From Linanthus parryae (lineage: Eukaryota; Streptophyta; Magnoliopsida; Ericales; Polemoniaceae), in contig JALGPY010000001.1 of NCBI GenBank assembly GCA_023055425.1, positions 33,531,001 through 33,595,000 on the forward strand: 64,000 nt of DNA. The letters run 5' to 3'. The position numbers and the translations under genes are program-made. Each line of letters starts with the position of its first letter. Positions within the stretch are counted from its first letter, which is position 1. Below are positions 1 to 11,382 of this stretch, one piece after another. Under the pieces are notes generated by a model that made no database searches, had not been told where the DNA came from, and was given only the letters and a program-made list of their open reading frames with translations.

Positions 1-352
1 AAGTACTTTGACATTTTGAAAAGTTGTCTTTAAACTATCTCTTCTCTCTTTTCATGACATACGTGATAGCTTTTTATACACAATCGGAAAAGGTAATGCT
101 TCTACCATCGTAATTTTTTATGACTTCAGCTCCAATTTTGTAAGTCCTACGATAAAAGTCTTATTGAATAAAATTCGAAATTTCAATCCCTTAGATCCTC
201 ACATAAATTTGTTTCACTTTCTTGGTTCGGAGGAAATTCAATACCCAAGAAAAATCTTAAAAGAGAATGGATAGCATTGTGAGTAAACCCAAGTAACGGA
301 TAGTTGCACAGCCCTAGGCAAAAGATGATAGTGTAACAAAATCATCTTTGGA

Positions 353-440
353 AGTGGTCAAGTAGCCCAATTGTTAAGAGGCGCAGTACCTTGCATCAGG
401 TCACAGGCTCTAGATTCACCCCTCCCCCTTTAGTTTAAAG
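353..440 (+). mobile_element. tRNA-derived SINE head (probable)
   Basis: The stretch reads like a decayed tRNA gene head. An A-box-like segment (gtagcccaattgttaagagg) starts near 361, and a degenerate B-box (ctctagattcacc) lies near 408-420, at the spacing expected of an RNA polymerase III promoter. No cloverleaf tRNA can be folded with confidence, so a SINE relic is more likely than a functional tRNA. The 3' limit is unclear. Confidence 0.45.
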
Positions 441-553
441 TTCTTCCACTGGGAAATGAGTGAGTAAAAAATCAGACAAAAAAATATATATTTCTTCCTT
501 AGGAATCCTTCCCATCAAATTTTTTAAGAGCATGTGTAATGTCATCTTGTGAT

Positions 554-1119
554 TAGGGATGGCAACATGGTCCGATCCGATCTGAGATCCGAGCCGAATG
601 GATCGGAAACGAATCCGATCCAATTGAAAATGGATCGGATTTGGATCCGGAAAGCCTGAGCCGATCGGATTTGGATCTGGATCGGAGGGCAGATCCACCG
701 GGTTCCGACCCGATCCGATACGTACATGTGTACTTTATGAATATACCCCTATTATCTCTCCACTTACACTTCCAAGAAGAATACAATAGTAACTCCAACC
801 TACAAAACCAGTTCTTTTGTGTTTTAGGCTCCGTAACTTACAAACATGCTCTAGCGTATGAAATAATGTTTATTTTTTATATTATTTTTTGCATTTTATT
901 GCAAATCTAAGCCTGATCCGATCCGAATCCGATCCGAGCACTTACTATATCGATCTACGGATCGGATTTGGATCGGCTGAATGAAACCCGATCCAATTCG
1001 ATCCGAACCCGGTGATGATCCGAGCGGGTCTGGATCGGATCTGGATCCCATTTCTCCTAGTCGGATCTGGATCGGGAAGTGCCTGATCCGATCCAGATCC
1101 GACCCGTTGCCATCCCTAA
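554..1119. mobile_element. Non-autonomous hAT element (566 bp)
   Basis: The element starts tagggatggcaac and ends gttgccatcccta(a), so its termini are inverted repeats. It is flanked by a perfect 8-bp direct repeat cttgtgat at 546-553 and 1120-1127, the target duplication length of hAT transposons. Both subterminal regions (about 565-720 and 910-1105) are packed with ggatcggat/gatccgatcc words in both orientations. The AT-rich middle has no transposase. ORFs read from this segment are repeat artefacts. Confidence 0.85.
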
Positions 1120-1225
1120 CTTGTGATCTAGGCTACATGGCTACACCAATCCTGCTAAGCTGAAATTTATATGCAATTATCTAAAACAATACTGAATGGA
1201 TCAACCACCATGCAACGCTTCTTCT

Positions 1226-1335
1226 ATGTAGTATTTTAAAATTCCAGTACAAATCTAGATTCCTATGGTTCTACAATCCTTCAGGGATTTATTTATGTAG
1301 TATTTCAAAATTCCAATACAAATCTAGATCCCCAT
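1226..1335. repeat. Short tandem duplication, period about 69 bp
   Basis: A 38-bp segment beginning atgtagtatttt at 1226 recurs at 1295 with two or three changes. The copies lie 69 bp apart and nothing coding overlaps them. Confidence 0.6.
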
Positions 1336-3416
1336 GTCATGGAAATTCTCCCAAGGTCATAGAATCCCATGTGATCCCGTGGATCCAAAAAGAATTGTAT
1401 TCGATTATGTGATTTTAGTAACTATGTTTGGAAGATTAATGGTGGGCAGTGATTGGACAAGAGTTCATTTGCTTGCTTCCACTTTTGGCTCTACTGATCC
1501 ATAAGTTTTCTTTATCCAAATTAGCCCAAGATTAATGTACTACATCTTATTTCCGATCACTTTCCAAGAGAGACATGGGAATCAGCTCTTAATTTTACCT
1601 GAATAAGCTCTGACAGTATTGAACCTTCCTTTGCAATTGAATCTCAACACTGACTACCAATTGTAAGTTTGTGACTAGTTTTCATTATTTTCTTTTCTTT
1701 ACCGACAAAATATCGAGCTTGTTGTTATTCTACTCTGCCTCGCCTATAAGTATTGTTCTATGTCTTAAAGCTAACTGCACTAATTGCTCATTAACTCATT
1801 TTCAGATTTTGACAAGTTTTCCCTTTAGTTACTTCAAGAACTTGGTCAACTAATATTTTGATTCGGCATGTCCTTGTAAGCTTTGCGGTTTGCGTAATGA
1901 ACCTCTTAACTTTCAATTAAAATTGAGTTCTAGGTCCCACAAACATTAATTCGATGTTCATTATATGGAGTATAAAATAGACCAGGAAAATATTTGAGTT
2001 GTTATGGTATAAAAAAACTACAAGCTGTAACAACTAACAAATTAGGTAGATTCTTACAATTCACAGCCTAATTATGTGAATCCGAGACTAGGGGACAAGC
2101 CACTATCCTATGTATAATCTAAATTTATGAAAACTGTGCATGTGCCACACACTTAGGAACAAACTGCTCCATGAGCTTCAATTGCAACTCCTACAGATTA
2201 ACCACCTGACGTTTATAAGTTTCTGAACACAATGACAATTTAAGAAATATGAGAAAGCAAAGAACCCAATGGCATGAAAGCGGTCGTGATATAATAGACT
2301 TAATATATTCTTCTTTCGAGATAAGTAACTTTATTTTAGATGTATACCCTTACCAGTATTCTTATTTTACACACGACAGTGTAGAGGCTAAACCACATAT
2401 GCGGCAAGCCAGCAACCAAGACTGGTGATTTCGACCACTCAGAGTATCATAACTAACACCGAGCTTGCATACACATTTACTAGTCACATGGTGCAAAATC
2501 GCAGTTTGGTGACAGGCTGATAGCACACTATCACGTAGAACGATTTTCCAAACCATCAAGTGACCCTCTCCATGGTCTAAAAACCTCTCTTTCATTGCCA
2601 AATGCCAATCTAGATTCTATGCCATGAAGTTGACCTCAACTGTCCCCTCGATATTACAAAAGCGACAACTTCTTGTCGGTTCATAAATGTATCAAAGCGA
2701 CCACCAGGTCAGTCAGATGACAATCCGAGGAATATAAAGAGGATAGGCAGGTCTACATAGCAATTCATAGTTCATGTTAAATGAAGTATTATCACTTGCA
2801 TAGCTTTCCGTGGGTCTATTCATATGTAGTGGATTAAAAGTAATCATCACCCAAGTGTTTCATGAATGTAACATTAGTGTTTAATAAAGTAGGTTATCTT
2901 TTGTCGGACTAATATAATCATTGGATGTAATTCCAACGAATGTATGCACACCGCTATCTTGGCTCTCCCTTCTAATAACATGAAGTATTAAGAGACATGC
3001 AAGAAAATAACAGCATATGAGGTATCCGGTGTTAAACAAGAAAGTGTCACAGCCACACTCACAGGAGTAAGCTGAGTTTTGGAGAAATATAAAAAAGAAC
3101 AAAATTTATCATGTGGGATGCTTGGATAATTCTTCTGCCCTCTATTCCTTCAATCTGTCTCCTATGTAGAGTGTGAACATGCTAGAACTCCTACACTCAA
3201 TTTATCTGCCTCTTTTGCACCTCTCAGTCAATTATCGAACTGCTTACTTTTTTATTCACACTACCGTTACAGCACCCTGGGTCCAATAATCTCCGATAGT
3301 AATGCAACTTGTCTGTATCCTCTCAACATCTTCCTAACTCTGGCACAATCTTTTGATTAAATCCGCTACACGATGACATAAGACCAACTGGACTGTCCAT
3401 ATACTTGATCACAGTA
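1336..3416. other. No gene recognised; possible intron or intergenic DNA
   Basis: The sequence is AT-rich with only short ORFs that lack family resemblance. The missing 3' exons of RER1 were looked for here on the minus strand and not found. If RER1 is intact, this is intron sequence; otherwise it is intergenic. Confidence 0.4.
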
Positions 3417-4405
3417 AGTTTTATCTCAAACGAAGCTGACTAGCGCGAACTCTGTATCTACTGCGCTCTACAGTTTCCATATTATTCGGCTACATTAAAA
3501 CATTTTTTTACTGTGCAATGGCTTGAGATCATGTAATTCCACTGTCAATTTCATCATAGAAAGTAGATTAAGTGTTTTGTGCTTCTAAGATGACAATAAA
3601 AATGTTGCCGTCCTCAAGGTGTTTCCATATAGTAAGAAGACTAATATGTGTCCATGTATTTTTACACTATGCTGTTCTTGATTCTTAAGCAGTTAGGTCA
3701 CACTTGAAGGAGTATTCAAAAATCATCACTGCAAGCAGCAATTCAATTTGTTCACGTAACACCCTCAGGCTTTTAGCAGTTAGGTCAACCTTTTTTTACT
3801 GTGCAATGGCTTGAGATCATGTAATTTCCACTGTTAATTTCATCATAAGAAAGTACAGTAAGAGTTTTGTGCTTCCAAGATGAGACGTGCGCAATGTGTT
3901 TCCATATAGTAAGAAAACTAATATGTGTCAATTGTATTTTTAGACTCTAGTGTTCATGATTCTTAAGCAGTTAGGTCACACACACTCCACTTGAAGTAGA
4001 AATCAAAATTAGTACCGCAATCAGCAATTCAATTTGTTCACTCAACAACCTCCGGCTTTTAACAATTGTATTAATCTGGTGACTTCCTAGATCAGTTTTA
4101 TCTCAAACGAAGCTGACTAGGGCGAACTCTGTGCTCTGTGTGTTCTGTGCTCTACAGTTTCCATAGTATGCTGCTACATTAAAACCTTTTTTTACTGTGC
4201 AACGGCTTGAGATCATGTAATTCCACTGTCAATTTCATCATAAAAAGTACAGTAAGTGTTCTTGATTCTTAAGCAGTTAGGTCACACTTCAAGGCGAAAT
4301 CAAAAATCAGTACCGCAATCAGCAATTCAATTTGTTCACTCAACAACCTCAGGCATTAAACAATTGTATGAATCTGGTGAGTTTCTAGATCAGTATAACA
4401 ACATC
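3417..4405. repeat. Three degenerate tandem copies of a mosaic repeat beside RER1 exon 1
   Basis: A block around actgtgcaatggcttgagat occurs at about 3511, 3798 and 4192. A second block beginning gttcttgattcttaagcagt occurs at about 3673, 3952 and 4257. A third, gttttatctcaaacgaagct, occurs at about 3417 and 4095. Order is conserved with indels, so a roughly 300-700 bp unit was duplicated locally at least twice. The last copy stops just before the RER1 splice donor, placing the array in RER1 intron 1. Confidence 0.8.
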
Positions 4406-4462
4406 AATTATAGCCATAGTAAACTAAATTCAAGCAATCAGAGTGTGGAAATTTCAACTCAC

Positions 4463-4836
4463 CAGAACTTGAACTCCGGTAATCGGCGAACGAAGGGACG
4501 GAACTCGTCGGAGCTCCGAACGGGGAGAGTAGGCCCATCGGAGAAGTCCTGCAACGCCGGATCCTCCTGAGGCGAGAGGAAGCCGATGAGGAGGCTGAGG
4601 ACGTAGATTCCGAGAGCGTAGGTGACGATATAGAAGCCCTGGACGAAGTAGATACGGATAAGGTAGAGGATCGCGACGGCGAAGAAGGCGATCCAACGGT
4701 GGAGGATGTGAGGAGTCAACTTGTCGAGGAACTGCTGGTAGCGCTGAGAGACGGTGAAGGTCCACCGTGCGAAGACCTCCGGTGGAGATCTCGATGAGGC
4801 GTCGCCGGAAACGGCAGAGCTCGCTCCGGCTTCCAT
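4463..4836 (-). CDS. RER1: RER1 ER-retention receptor, first coding exon only
   Basis: This encodes the N-terminal 124 residues of a RER1 family protein, a four-pass membrane receptor that returns escaped ER membrane proteins from the cis-Golgi in COPI vesicles. The ATG at 4836 opens a Ser/Ala-rich N-terminus, then the family segment [17 protein letters not shown]. Two hydrophobic helices follow at about residues 47-63 and 68-88, then [14 protein letters not shown] and the signature [18 protein letters not shown]. Translation stops being family-like exactly at a TG|GTGAGT splice donor (4463/4462). About 70 residues, containing the last two helices, should follow at lower coordinates but are not in the 4.46 kb available. 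Either intron 1 is longer than that or the gene is truncated. Family assignment is firm; integrity is unknown. Confidence 0.85.
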
Positions 4837-5260
4837 TTTTTTTTATTTTTTGGTTGTTCTCTCGGTAGGTCGTTCAGTCAGTTCCCTCTCTAGTTGCAGA
4901 AGAAGATATTTGCGAGGGCACGAAACACACCCTGTTTCCGGGCGTCTTCGGGAGGACTTCGGATCTCTCTACTCTTTTTTTATTTTTTTGTGCTCTCGGT
5001 TCGGATCTCTCTACTCGTGTTTATGATTTATCTTGTTTTATTATTGGGCATGTTTGGATGGGTTAAATAAAGAGATTAGATAGTAAAACAAATCTAATAA
5101 TTTACGATCTCATGATTTATCAATTTAGCTCATCTTAACATAATGAAAGATTCACTTTCAACAAAAAAACATAATGAAAGATTTATGACACTTATTGCAG
5201 TTAGAGGAAATCAGGCGTAAGATTTACTGAAGCGTCAGTCATGGTGTTCCCAACGACAAC
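4837..5260. other. RER1 leader and upstream region
   Basis: This holds the presumed 5' leader and promoter side of the minus-strand RER1 gene, with T-rich runs and a duplicated ggatctctctactc word at about 4962 and 5001. No other gene is seen. No core promoter element can be assigned with confidence. Confidence 0.35.
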
Positions 5261-7739
5261 TCATCTAACCATAGTATCCTCAACTAGGAATTCCTCAACC
5301 GCGGATTTCCGCGTACCTTGAACGGCAGGGCACTGCGTATGAGCATCTGCGGCTTCTCTATATTCCATAACCGCATATGTTCTCCCTTTCTTTTCTTCGT
5401 CCTCGCCAACCGCATTGGGCGACAGCTCCACTTCTTCAAGATAACCGGGAAGGGCGTGATGATATTCCTTCATAGCAAGTATGATAGTTGCGGTAAACGA
5501 AGAATTCATGTGATAATAAGGTTCTAGCTGATCTAAAGATGACCCGTAGTGGCAGAGGAATTCCTGCATCCACGAGCTCCTACCGCCACAGCCAAACCTC
5601 TGTAGCAAGTACTTGACAAAGCGCAAAGAACATAAAGGACATTGAGCATCTCGACGCAGCTGCTACACATTCTCCCAAGATCATGTCGCCACACAAATAA
5701 AAATTTCTTGTCAAGCAAAGAACAAAACACGTAGTGACACACAATGCAAGACGGTGTTCATCGTAACTTGTCTGCGCCAATATATCGATCATGCTCTAGT
5801 CGTTTCACCCAGGGGGAGTGAGCAGGTATGCAAGAAGGACAACATCGAGCATAGAAAAGCATCAATTGTGGCTCTATGTGATCCGCTACGCCTCGCCATT
5901 GATAAGCACATTAACATAACTATCTCGCTCAATGGCGAGCGAACCAGATCATGGGCGCCTCCTAATCAAATCCCAGCTACCTTTAACGCGAGGAGGGTCA
6001 TAACGCGCTTTGTAATAAATGGTAGATGGGTCCCCCACCCCCACCCCCACCCCCACAATATCAGGAAAAAAAAGCGTAGGAATGGAGCATCATGTATATC
6101 AACACACATATTCCTTTAAAATATAAGCACCATGAGAAGATTGTCTACCTTTACGTTTGAATAAGGATAGAACAAAGAAGTATGAGAAAAGCCCTCTACC
6201 TTGCGGCATAAGCTCTAAAACAAAACTCCGGGTCAAAATCGCAAAACATGGTGAAGATGCCTCGCGGAATATCGGTATTGTACCACCTCCACGCCCGAGG
6301 GCAGCCAAGGCGAGTCTTTCCTTCAACATCTCATCCATCCGTGCCCATAGGGATCAGAGCATAAGTAGGAAATCTCTCGAACACCTACATAGTTAGGAAG
6401 CCCACATTAACGAAGGATGTAAGATCTCGCCTCCCACAAAAAGTAGATGAAGCAGCAAGGATTTGATCTAGTATGTTGTACAAGGCCTCCAAAACTAGAG
6501 GACCTAACGGCGAGGGCTGGCCTAGATAAGTGTGCACCTTAAGAGCAAGTGCGTGAAAGAATATGTCATCCCCATGTACGCCACAAATAAGGGAATGCGA
6601 GATCCATATCACAGGAATGCGCACAAAGAATACTTTGCGCCGACCATGTCTACAAAGGAAGCTTTGCCTTCCTCCTTCAAAATGGAAGTCGGAAGCATCT
6701 GGCAATAATCTCAAAAGACCATTTGAACCCACTTACCCCATGTATCATGCTCGCCAGTAGCAGTATACTTCGGCTTCTTGGAGCAGCAAGTTCCATCCCA
6801 CCTGTGCGAGAACATTGCATGTCCTTCATCAAATCAGACATGCGAGCTAAGACTCGCAACTCGTCCGATGAAGGATCACCAAATCTCATCGCATGAAGGT
6901 TCAGCAGTATAGGCACATCCTCCAACATATGTCGATCTTTATATTGGGGGAAATAGAAGCTATGAGTCTCGCTACATTGCCTGGAAACCAAGATGACGAG
7001 CATATCGGGATCTAGAGTAACATTATACCTCTTAGTGGCACGGATGGTGCGAAAGATTTAAGCACGCCTCAAAGTTTCCCCATGATAATTTAGAACCCAA
7101 GTTTTCACTAGTCCATGATCCTAACGTCATCTTGTGCAGTACGAAACTTTACTCTGCAATTGGGATAATGTTTTGCCTCAATCGCAAGCTGGTGTATTTT
7201 CTTGGGATCTACGCGATCCCATGAACTTTGATCTCCGGTCGCACAAATCATCATTAGACCTTCACCAATCCTAGTGAAGATCGAAGGATTGGGCAAGCGC
7301 ATGATAGCATGATAATAATCATGGCTATATCTCTTTCTTCTTCGATTTCAGCAGAAGAGTAGAATGTGACAATACTTCTAATTTTATACCCAAACAAGCA
7401 CTCGAAAGGTCTCCCACTTTTTAAAAATCTTTTCATATTCTTAATCACCAAAATGAGGCAGTCAGTGTATCTCGCGCGCTCATCTGCACCGTCAAAGCAT
7501 GTCAATCGACAAATAGTACTAGACACCGGATCAAGTTCTCAAAAAAGGTGTGTAGTTCCATCAAAAGTGGTGACGTATACAACCCTACAAGCTATTAATA
7601 GCATGAAATCGGCAGAATGATTCACTCGCTTAGTCATCACAACTAGGGGCTGCGAGATGCGCCTAGCCTTCACAAGTGCATCCATGAGCAAGGGAGCTAA
7701 ATGTAGACAGTCTAAATCATGGTCCGAGACTGCAGACAC
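5261..7739 (-). pseudogene. Decayed gene-like tract, family not recognised
   Basis: Five or six protein-like segments lie in order on the minus strand: 7739-7539, 7526-7254, 7302-7108, 7003-6677, 6732-6385, 6338-6099 and 5626-5261. They have mixed hydrophobic/charged composition and meet at frameshifts or stops rather than clear GT-AG introns. Recurrent words such as LLLASMIHGVSGFKWSFE and LGPLVLEALYNILDQIL look like real protein, but I do not recognise a family. A relic of a transposon-borne gene or of a plant-mobile-domain-like gene are both possible. A (cccacc)n run at about 6030-6057 interrupts the tract. Confidence 0.3.
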
Positions 7740-8734
7740 GTGGACCCATCAACTGCGCACATGTGTCATGCAATTGTGCTCTGTGCACACTAGCTCTTGC
7801 CTAAGTGGCACGTGAGGACCACGAGACAGGGTCCCTCGCATCTCATACCTCGCACGGGAGCAAGGTCTTAGTGGTTTGGAGACTGGAACAAGGACCATCG
7901 CGAAGGGGTCCATCCTATTCGCGACCCGTATATGCCAAAGGAGTTGACTTGTCCATAACCTTCCATATAAGCTTGCCCGACGTCACTAGTGATGTTCCTA
8001 CGGGAATTGGGTCGTAAGCCCTAATGGGCAGTGCCTTTTCCGCACAAGCCATGTCAGCCTCATTGGTTTCCCTAATCTAATTATATATATCGGAAGTACT
8101 ATTGCTTGCTCAGTACAGTACTATTGCTAGCTCTGCACACGTTGTCTTTCTCCTCCCCAAGGCATATTCAACTTGTTTCCATCCCTATCGTCCCTAAATA
8201 TCTAGTTCTCTCAACTGTACCTGCTCGATTAGAACTCTTGTAACTCACTTTTAGAGTATGAACAATCTGACATGTCATCATTCCCCTATTACACCTTCCG
8301 AGAGCAAAACAGCTGGTTTCCAGTGGAGATACTAGCGTTCAGTGGGGTAAGCACAATCACTCCAAGGCTAGGTATTCATATAAGAAAAAAGTGGTTGTGA
8401 ATGATATGGTGATCAAGATGCGAATCATACCTCTTTTCAAAAAAACTTTGAAGGAGTAATCTGCCAACAATATTGTCGGGGTCAACAAAGGCGATATGCA
8501 GTATTTGGGTGGAATCATATCTATTAAAGGAACTCATACAATGATTCAAGCTAAAAAATGTAGAAGTGACGAAGATCAGGAAGGTTCCAAAGTATCTGAA
8601 AAAGTCCGCCCCTCAGGGAGGTTGATATTGTTCCCCCTCCCAAAGAGATATCGGCGGCGGTTAGTCTTGGCTAACCCCGTCGGACGCCATGAATTCGTTT
8701 GTATGGAGCGTACAAGGTCTTGTGGCACCACGTG
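7740..8734. other. No gene recognised
   Basis: Only short, unsupported ORFs are seen on either strand. No terminal repeats were found that would make this a defined element. Confidence 0.35.
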
Positions 8735-9476
8735 CAGCGATGGAACTGTGTCTTAGTGGCCAGGGGCCATGCCCCCCCCCCCCCGGGGCTTTGCTCAGAA
8801 GTGGTACTATACTACTCTGTACTTTTACTCCAACACTTGTTCTAGTGGGTGCCCCCCCTACATGTTTGAGTTTCATGAGTGACTCTCTTAATTGAATGGA
8901 AACGTAACCAATGAAAAAGAAATGCTAATTTGACATTGTGGTCACATGAGGTCAATTTTAATTGGTCAACTTAGGTTACTGTTATTTTAAAAAAAATGAC
9001 TAAGAGTTCAGATGAGTAAAATTTCACTTAATATTAATAAACATGTGAATTATAGCAAAATTTCGAAAATCGTCCACAACAACAGAGTTCGTACTCTGCA
9101 GAACACATAAGAAGAACAATTGAAGTTCGTTTTCTTTTCGGCCTCCACCGATTCTTGCTTCATTGTCTAGATTCAACAAAGTTTAAAGACAAGTTTGAAG
9201 ACAAGTTTTTAAAAGATTATATGATGTTTACTTTGGATGAGCAAGATTAGAGAAATTCAGTGTTGAACTCACCATTGATGTGTTTGATTCTTTTAAAGAA
9301 CGTCGTCTTCACTGCGATGGATTATTATCGTCCATTTTCAAGTTAGTTACCCGTGATAATGTTATTTGTAATTAAATTATTGTTACTTATGATTATTTAT
9401 TTTAGAAATTCTATGTCGGTCATGTATATTTTTTTACTCCCCCCCCCCCTCCAAAAAGTTCCTGGGTCCATCCCTG
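8735..9476. mobile_element. Non-autonomous hAT element (742 bp)
   Basis: The termini are imperfect inverted repeats: cagcgatggaactg at the left, and cctgggtccatccctg at the right, whose complement is cagggatggacccagg. Near-identical 8-bp duplications flank it, accacgtg at 8727-8734 and atcacgtg at 9477-9484. The subterminal caggggccatgcccccc and the long C runs match the element at 9807-10015. No transposase is encoded. Confidence 0.7.
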
Positions 9477-9806
9477 ATCACGTGCATTCCCGTTTCTGCA
9501 CCATTCATTGGCTTCTCATAGTCTCAAAGTGGTATTCCTCATGGAGACCAAAATTTGTTTGGAAGCGGAAGATAGGGTACGTTTTAAATTGTGTTTCACA
9601 AATGGCTTGCATGTATAGGATCTCAAAAGGTCGAGAGACATATTTCTTCTTTGGGCCTCTAAGGTTGATCTTCTCATTTCATCGTATAACTTATTCCGTA
9701 TTCATGTCTATACAGTTGATCACAGTATTTCTACGGGTGGTTATTTTGTGACTGGTTTCTAGCATGTATACTTCATGGGATTTCTTAAGACGGATTAAAC
9801 CACTTG

Positions 9807-10015
9807 CAGGGACGGGCCTGTGGTTAACACACCAGGGGCCATGCCCCCCCTAACTTTATAGAATGACAAATATTACCCTAAGTTTTTGAATATTTATAAA
9901 ATCATATGTTGACTCCCCCCCCCCCATATTATGTAAAATAATATTGTGAACTCAACTTTTACCTTTTGTATTTAACATGGCCCCCCTTACAAAAAATTTC
10001 TTGGATCCGTCACTG
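9807..10015. mobile_element. hAT-type MITE (209 bp)
   Basis: The left end cagggacgggcc and right end ggatccgtcactg are inverted repeats in the style of CAGKGNCGGAYC. A perfect 8-bp target duplication accacttg flanks it at 9799-9806 and 10016-10023. It shares the ggggccatgcccccc block with the 742-bp element upstream. Confidence 0.85.
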
Positions 10016-10086
10016 ACCACTTGATAAACAGCCTTTGGTTGTTTACGGTGATTTTAATGAAATCACCGAATCAATGCGATCCTATA

Positions 10087-10088
<2 letters not shown>

Positions 10089-10137
<49 letters not shown>
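10089..10137. repeat. (TA)n microsatellite
   Basis: About 49 bp of uninterrupted AT dinucleotides. Confidence 0.95.
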
Positions 10138-10141
<4 letters not shown>

Positions 10142-10329
10142 CATATACATACGAGTAATGCTACATGCACAAAATTTTAGACATAAACATAGGCATAATT
10201 TCCAAACGTAGTAAAATCAATCCATACTATAGAAGTATTAAACACTTAAGAAACATTGACACATAATCAAAATCACTAAAAGTAGAATTTATGTCTAAAA
10301 TTCTGTCCAAAATTATGTCCCTTTAGAAT

Positions 10330-10331
<2 letters not shown>

Positions 10332-10370
<39 letters not shown>
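10332..10370. repeat. (TA)n microsatellite, insertion site of the composite Helitron
   Basis: About 39 bp of AT dinucleotides end exactly where the outer Helitron begins (ctag at 10371). Further TATA repeats resume at 20317, beyond its other end, so the element sits inside what was one (TA)n tract. Confidence 0.9.
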
Positions 10371-10371
<1 letters not shown>

Positions 10372-10512
10372 TAGGGGATTGCCCGTGCCCGGGGGCACTA
10401 CCAAGAAAACACGTTTCATAATCGATTTTGCTGGAGGAGAAGATGAAAACGGCATCCTAGTAAAGGCATTAGAATGGTTTATATTCGACACTCTATATTG
10501 CTCGAAAAAGTA

Positions 10513-10756
10513 CCACTCTAATTCTTCTCTTCCCCAACATTTGACGTTTTTGACTCGTACCGGGTGATTTAGATCGAAAAACGATACGAATCTTTGATAA
10601 TTTTTTCACCGTGTTATAAAACAACTTTTACTCTACAACACCATGAAAACATTATCAAATAGTTGAATCATTTGGCTATCAAATCACCGGGTCAAAGTGA
10701 CCCAGTGAATAGTAGCAAAAGTCAAGATAATGGGAAAAAGAAGAATCCGAGAGTGG
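10513..10756. mobile_element. Stowaway-like MITE with GTGATTTG core, in left Helitron arm
   Basis: Termini are ccactcta...gagagtgg with TA on both sides (10511-10512, 10757-10758). The body forms a long imperfect hairpin around the shared core tcaccgggtcaaagtgac. The 244-bp length equals its mirror copy at 19723-19966, so it was in H1 before the composite was duplicated. Confidence 0.75.
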
Positions 10757-11262
10757 TAAGGAAGTCCTTTAGAAGAAGGTACACAAAATAACGTGTCCTT
10801 TGAGTGATCAAATAAGAAGATTTTATTAGACCAAGAAACAAATGTAATAATAATGGACGACGAAGATAAAGCCTATCCAAATAAAAGGAGAACTACACCA
10901 AGCAAAAGCCTCCCCTAAACTAAAATCCTTGCTTAAGCTACATCGATAATGCATCAATCTGTATAGGATGAGGAGCCAAGCAAAAAAAAAAATTTTTTGA
11001 AGTAAATTTATATTACCAAGAACCGGGCTGATCAGGCCCCTACAAAAGGATCTAAAATTTTGTCTAGCACATCAGCAGAAACTAAACCTGGAAATTTTTC
11101 CACAAAATTCTTCCAAACAAAATTCATGCAACTCCACGATTCACATGTCAATGTGGAATAAGCAATACTGTCCTAAATAATAATTTGGTCTTCCTGGACG
11201 GATAAGCTATCCGTAGATATCTTCTACAATCGTTTCTCCCAGTCACATAAATCTTTTACTTG

Positions 11263-11382
11263 TCATAAATCATGCACTCGTCCAACGTTGTATCTGTTGT
11301 AATGATGTCTAATAGTTAAAAGTTCTTCGAGCTCCAAAGCAAGATACGACGGTTGATACTCGAAACTTGGAATATCCACATC
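11263..11382 (-). pseudogene. Mirror copy of the captured terminal exon (left arm)
   Basis: It has the same exon on the minus strand with one residue changed (Ser for Leu in EYQPSYLAL). The frame remains open to the stop. Confidence 0.45.

Noticed and set aside
4454..4765. Minus-strand Arg/Leu-rich frame overlapping RER1 exon 1
   Set aside because: It is a +1 shadow of the RER1 reading frame, which has clear family similarity.
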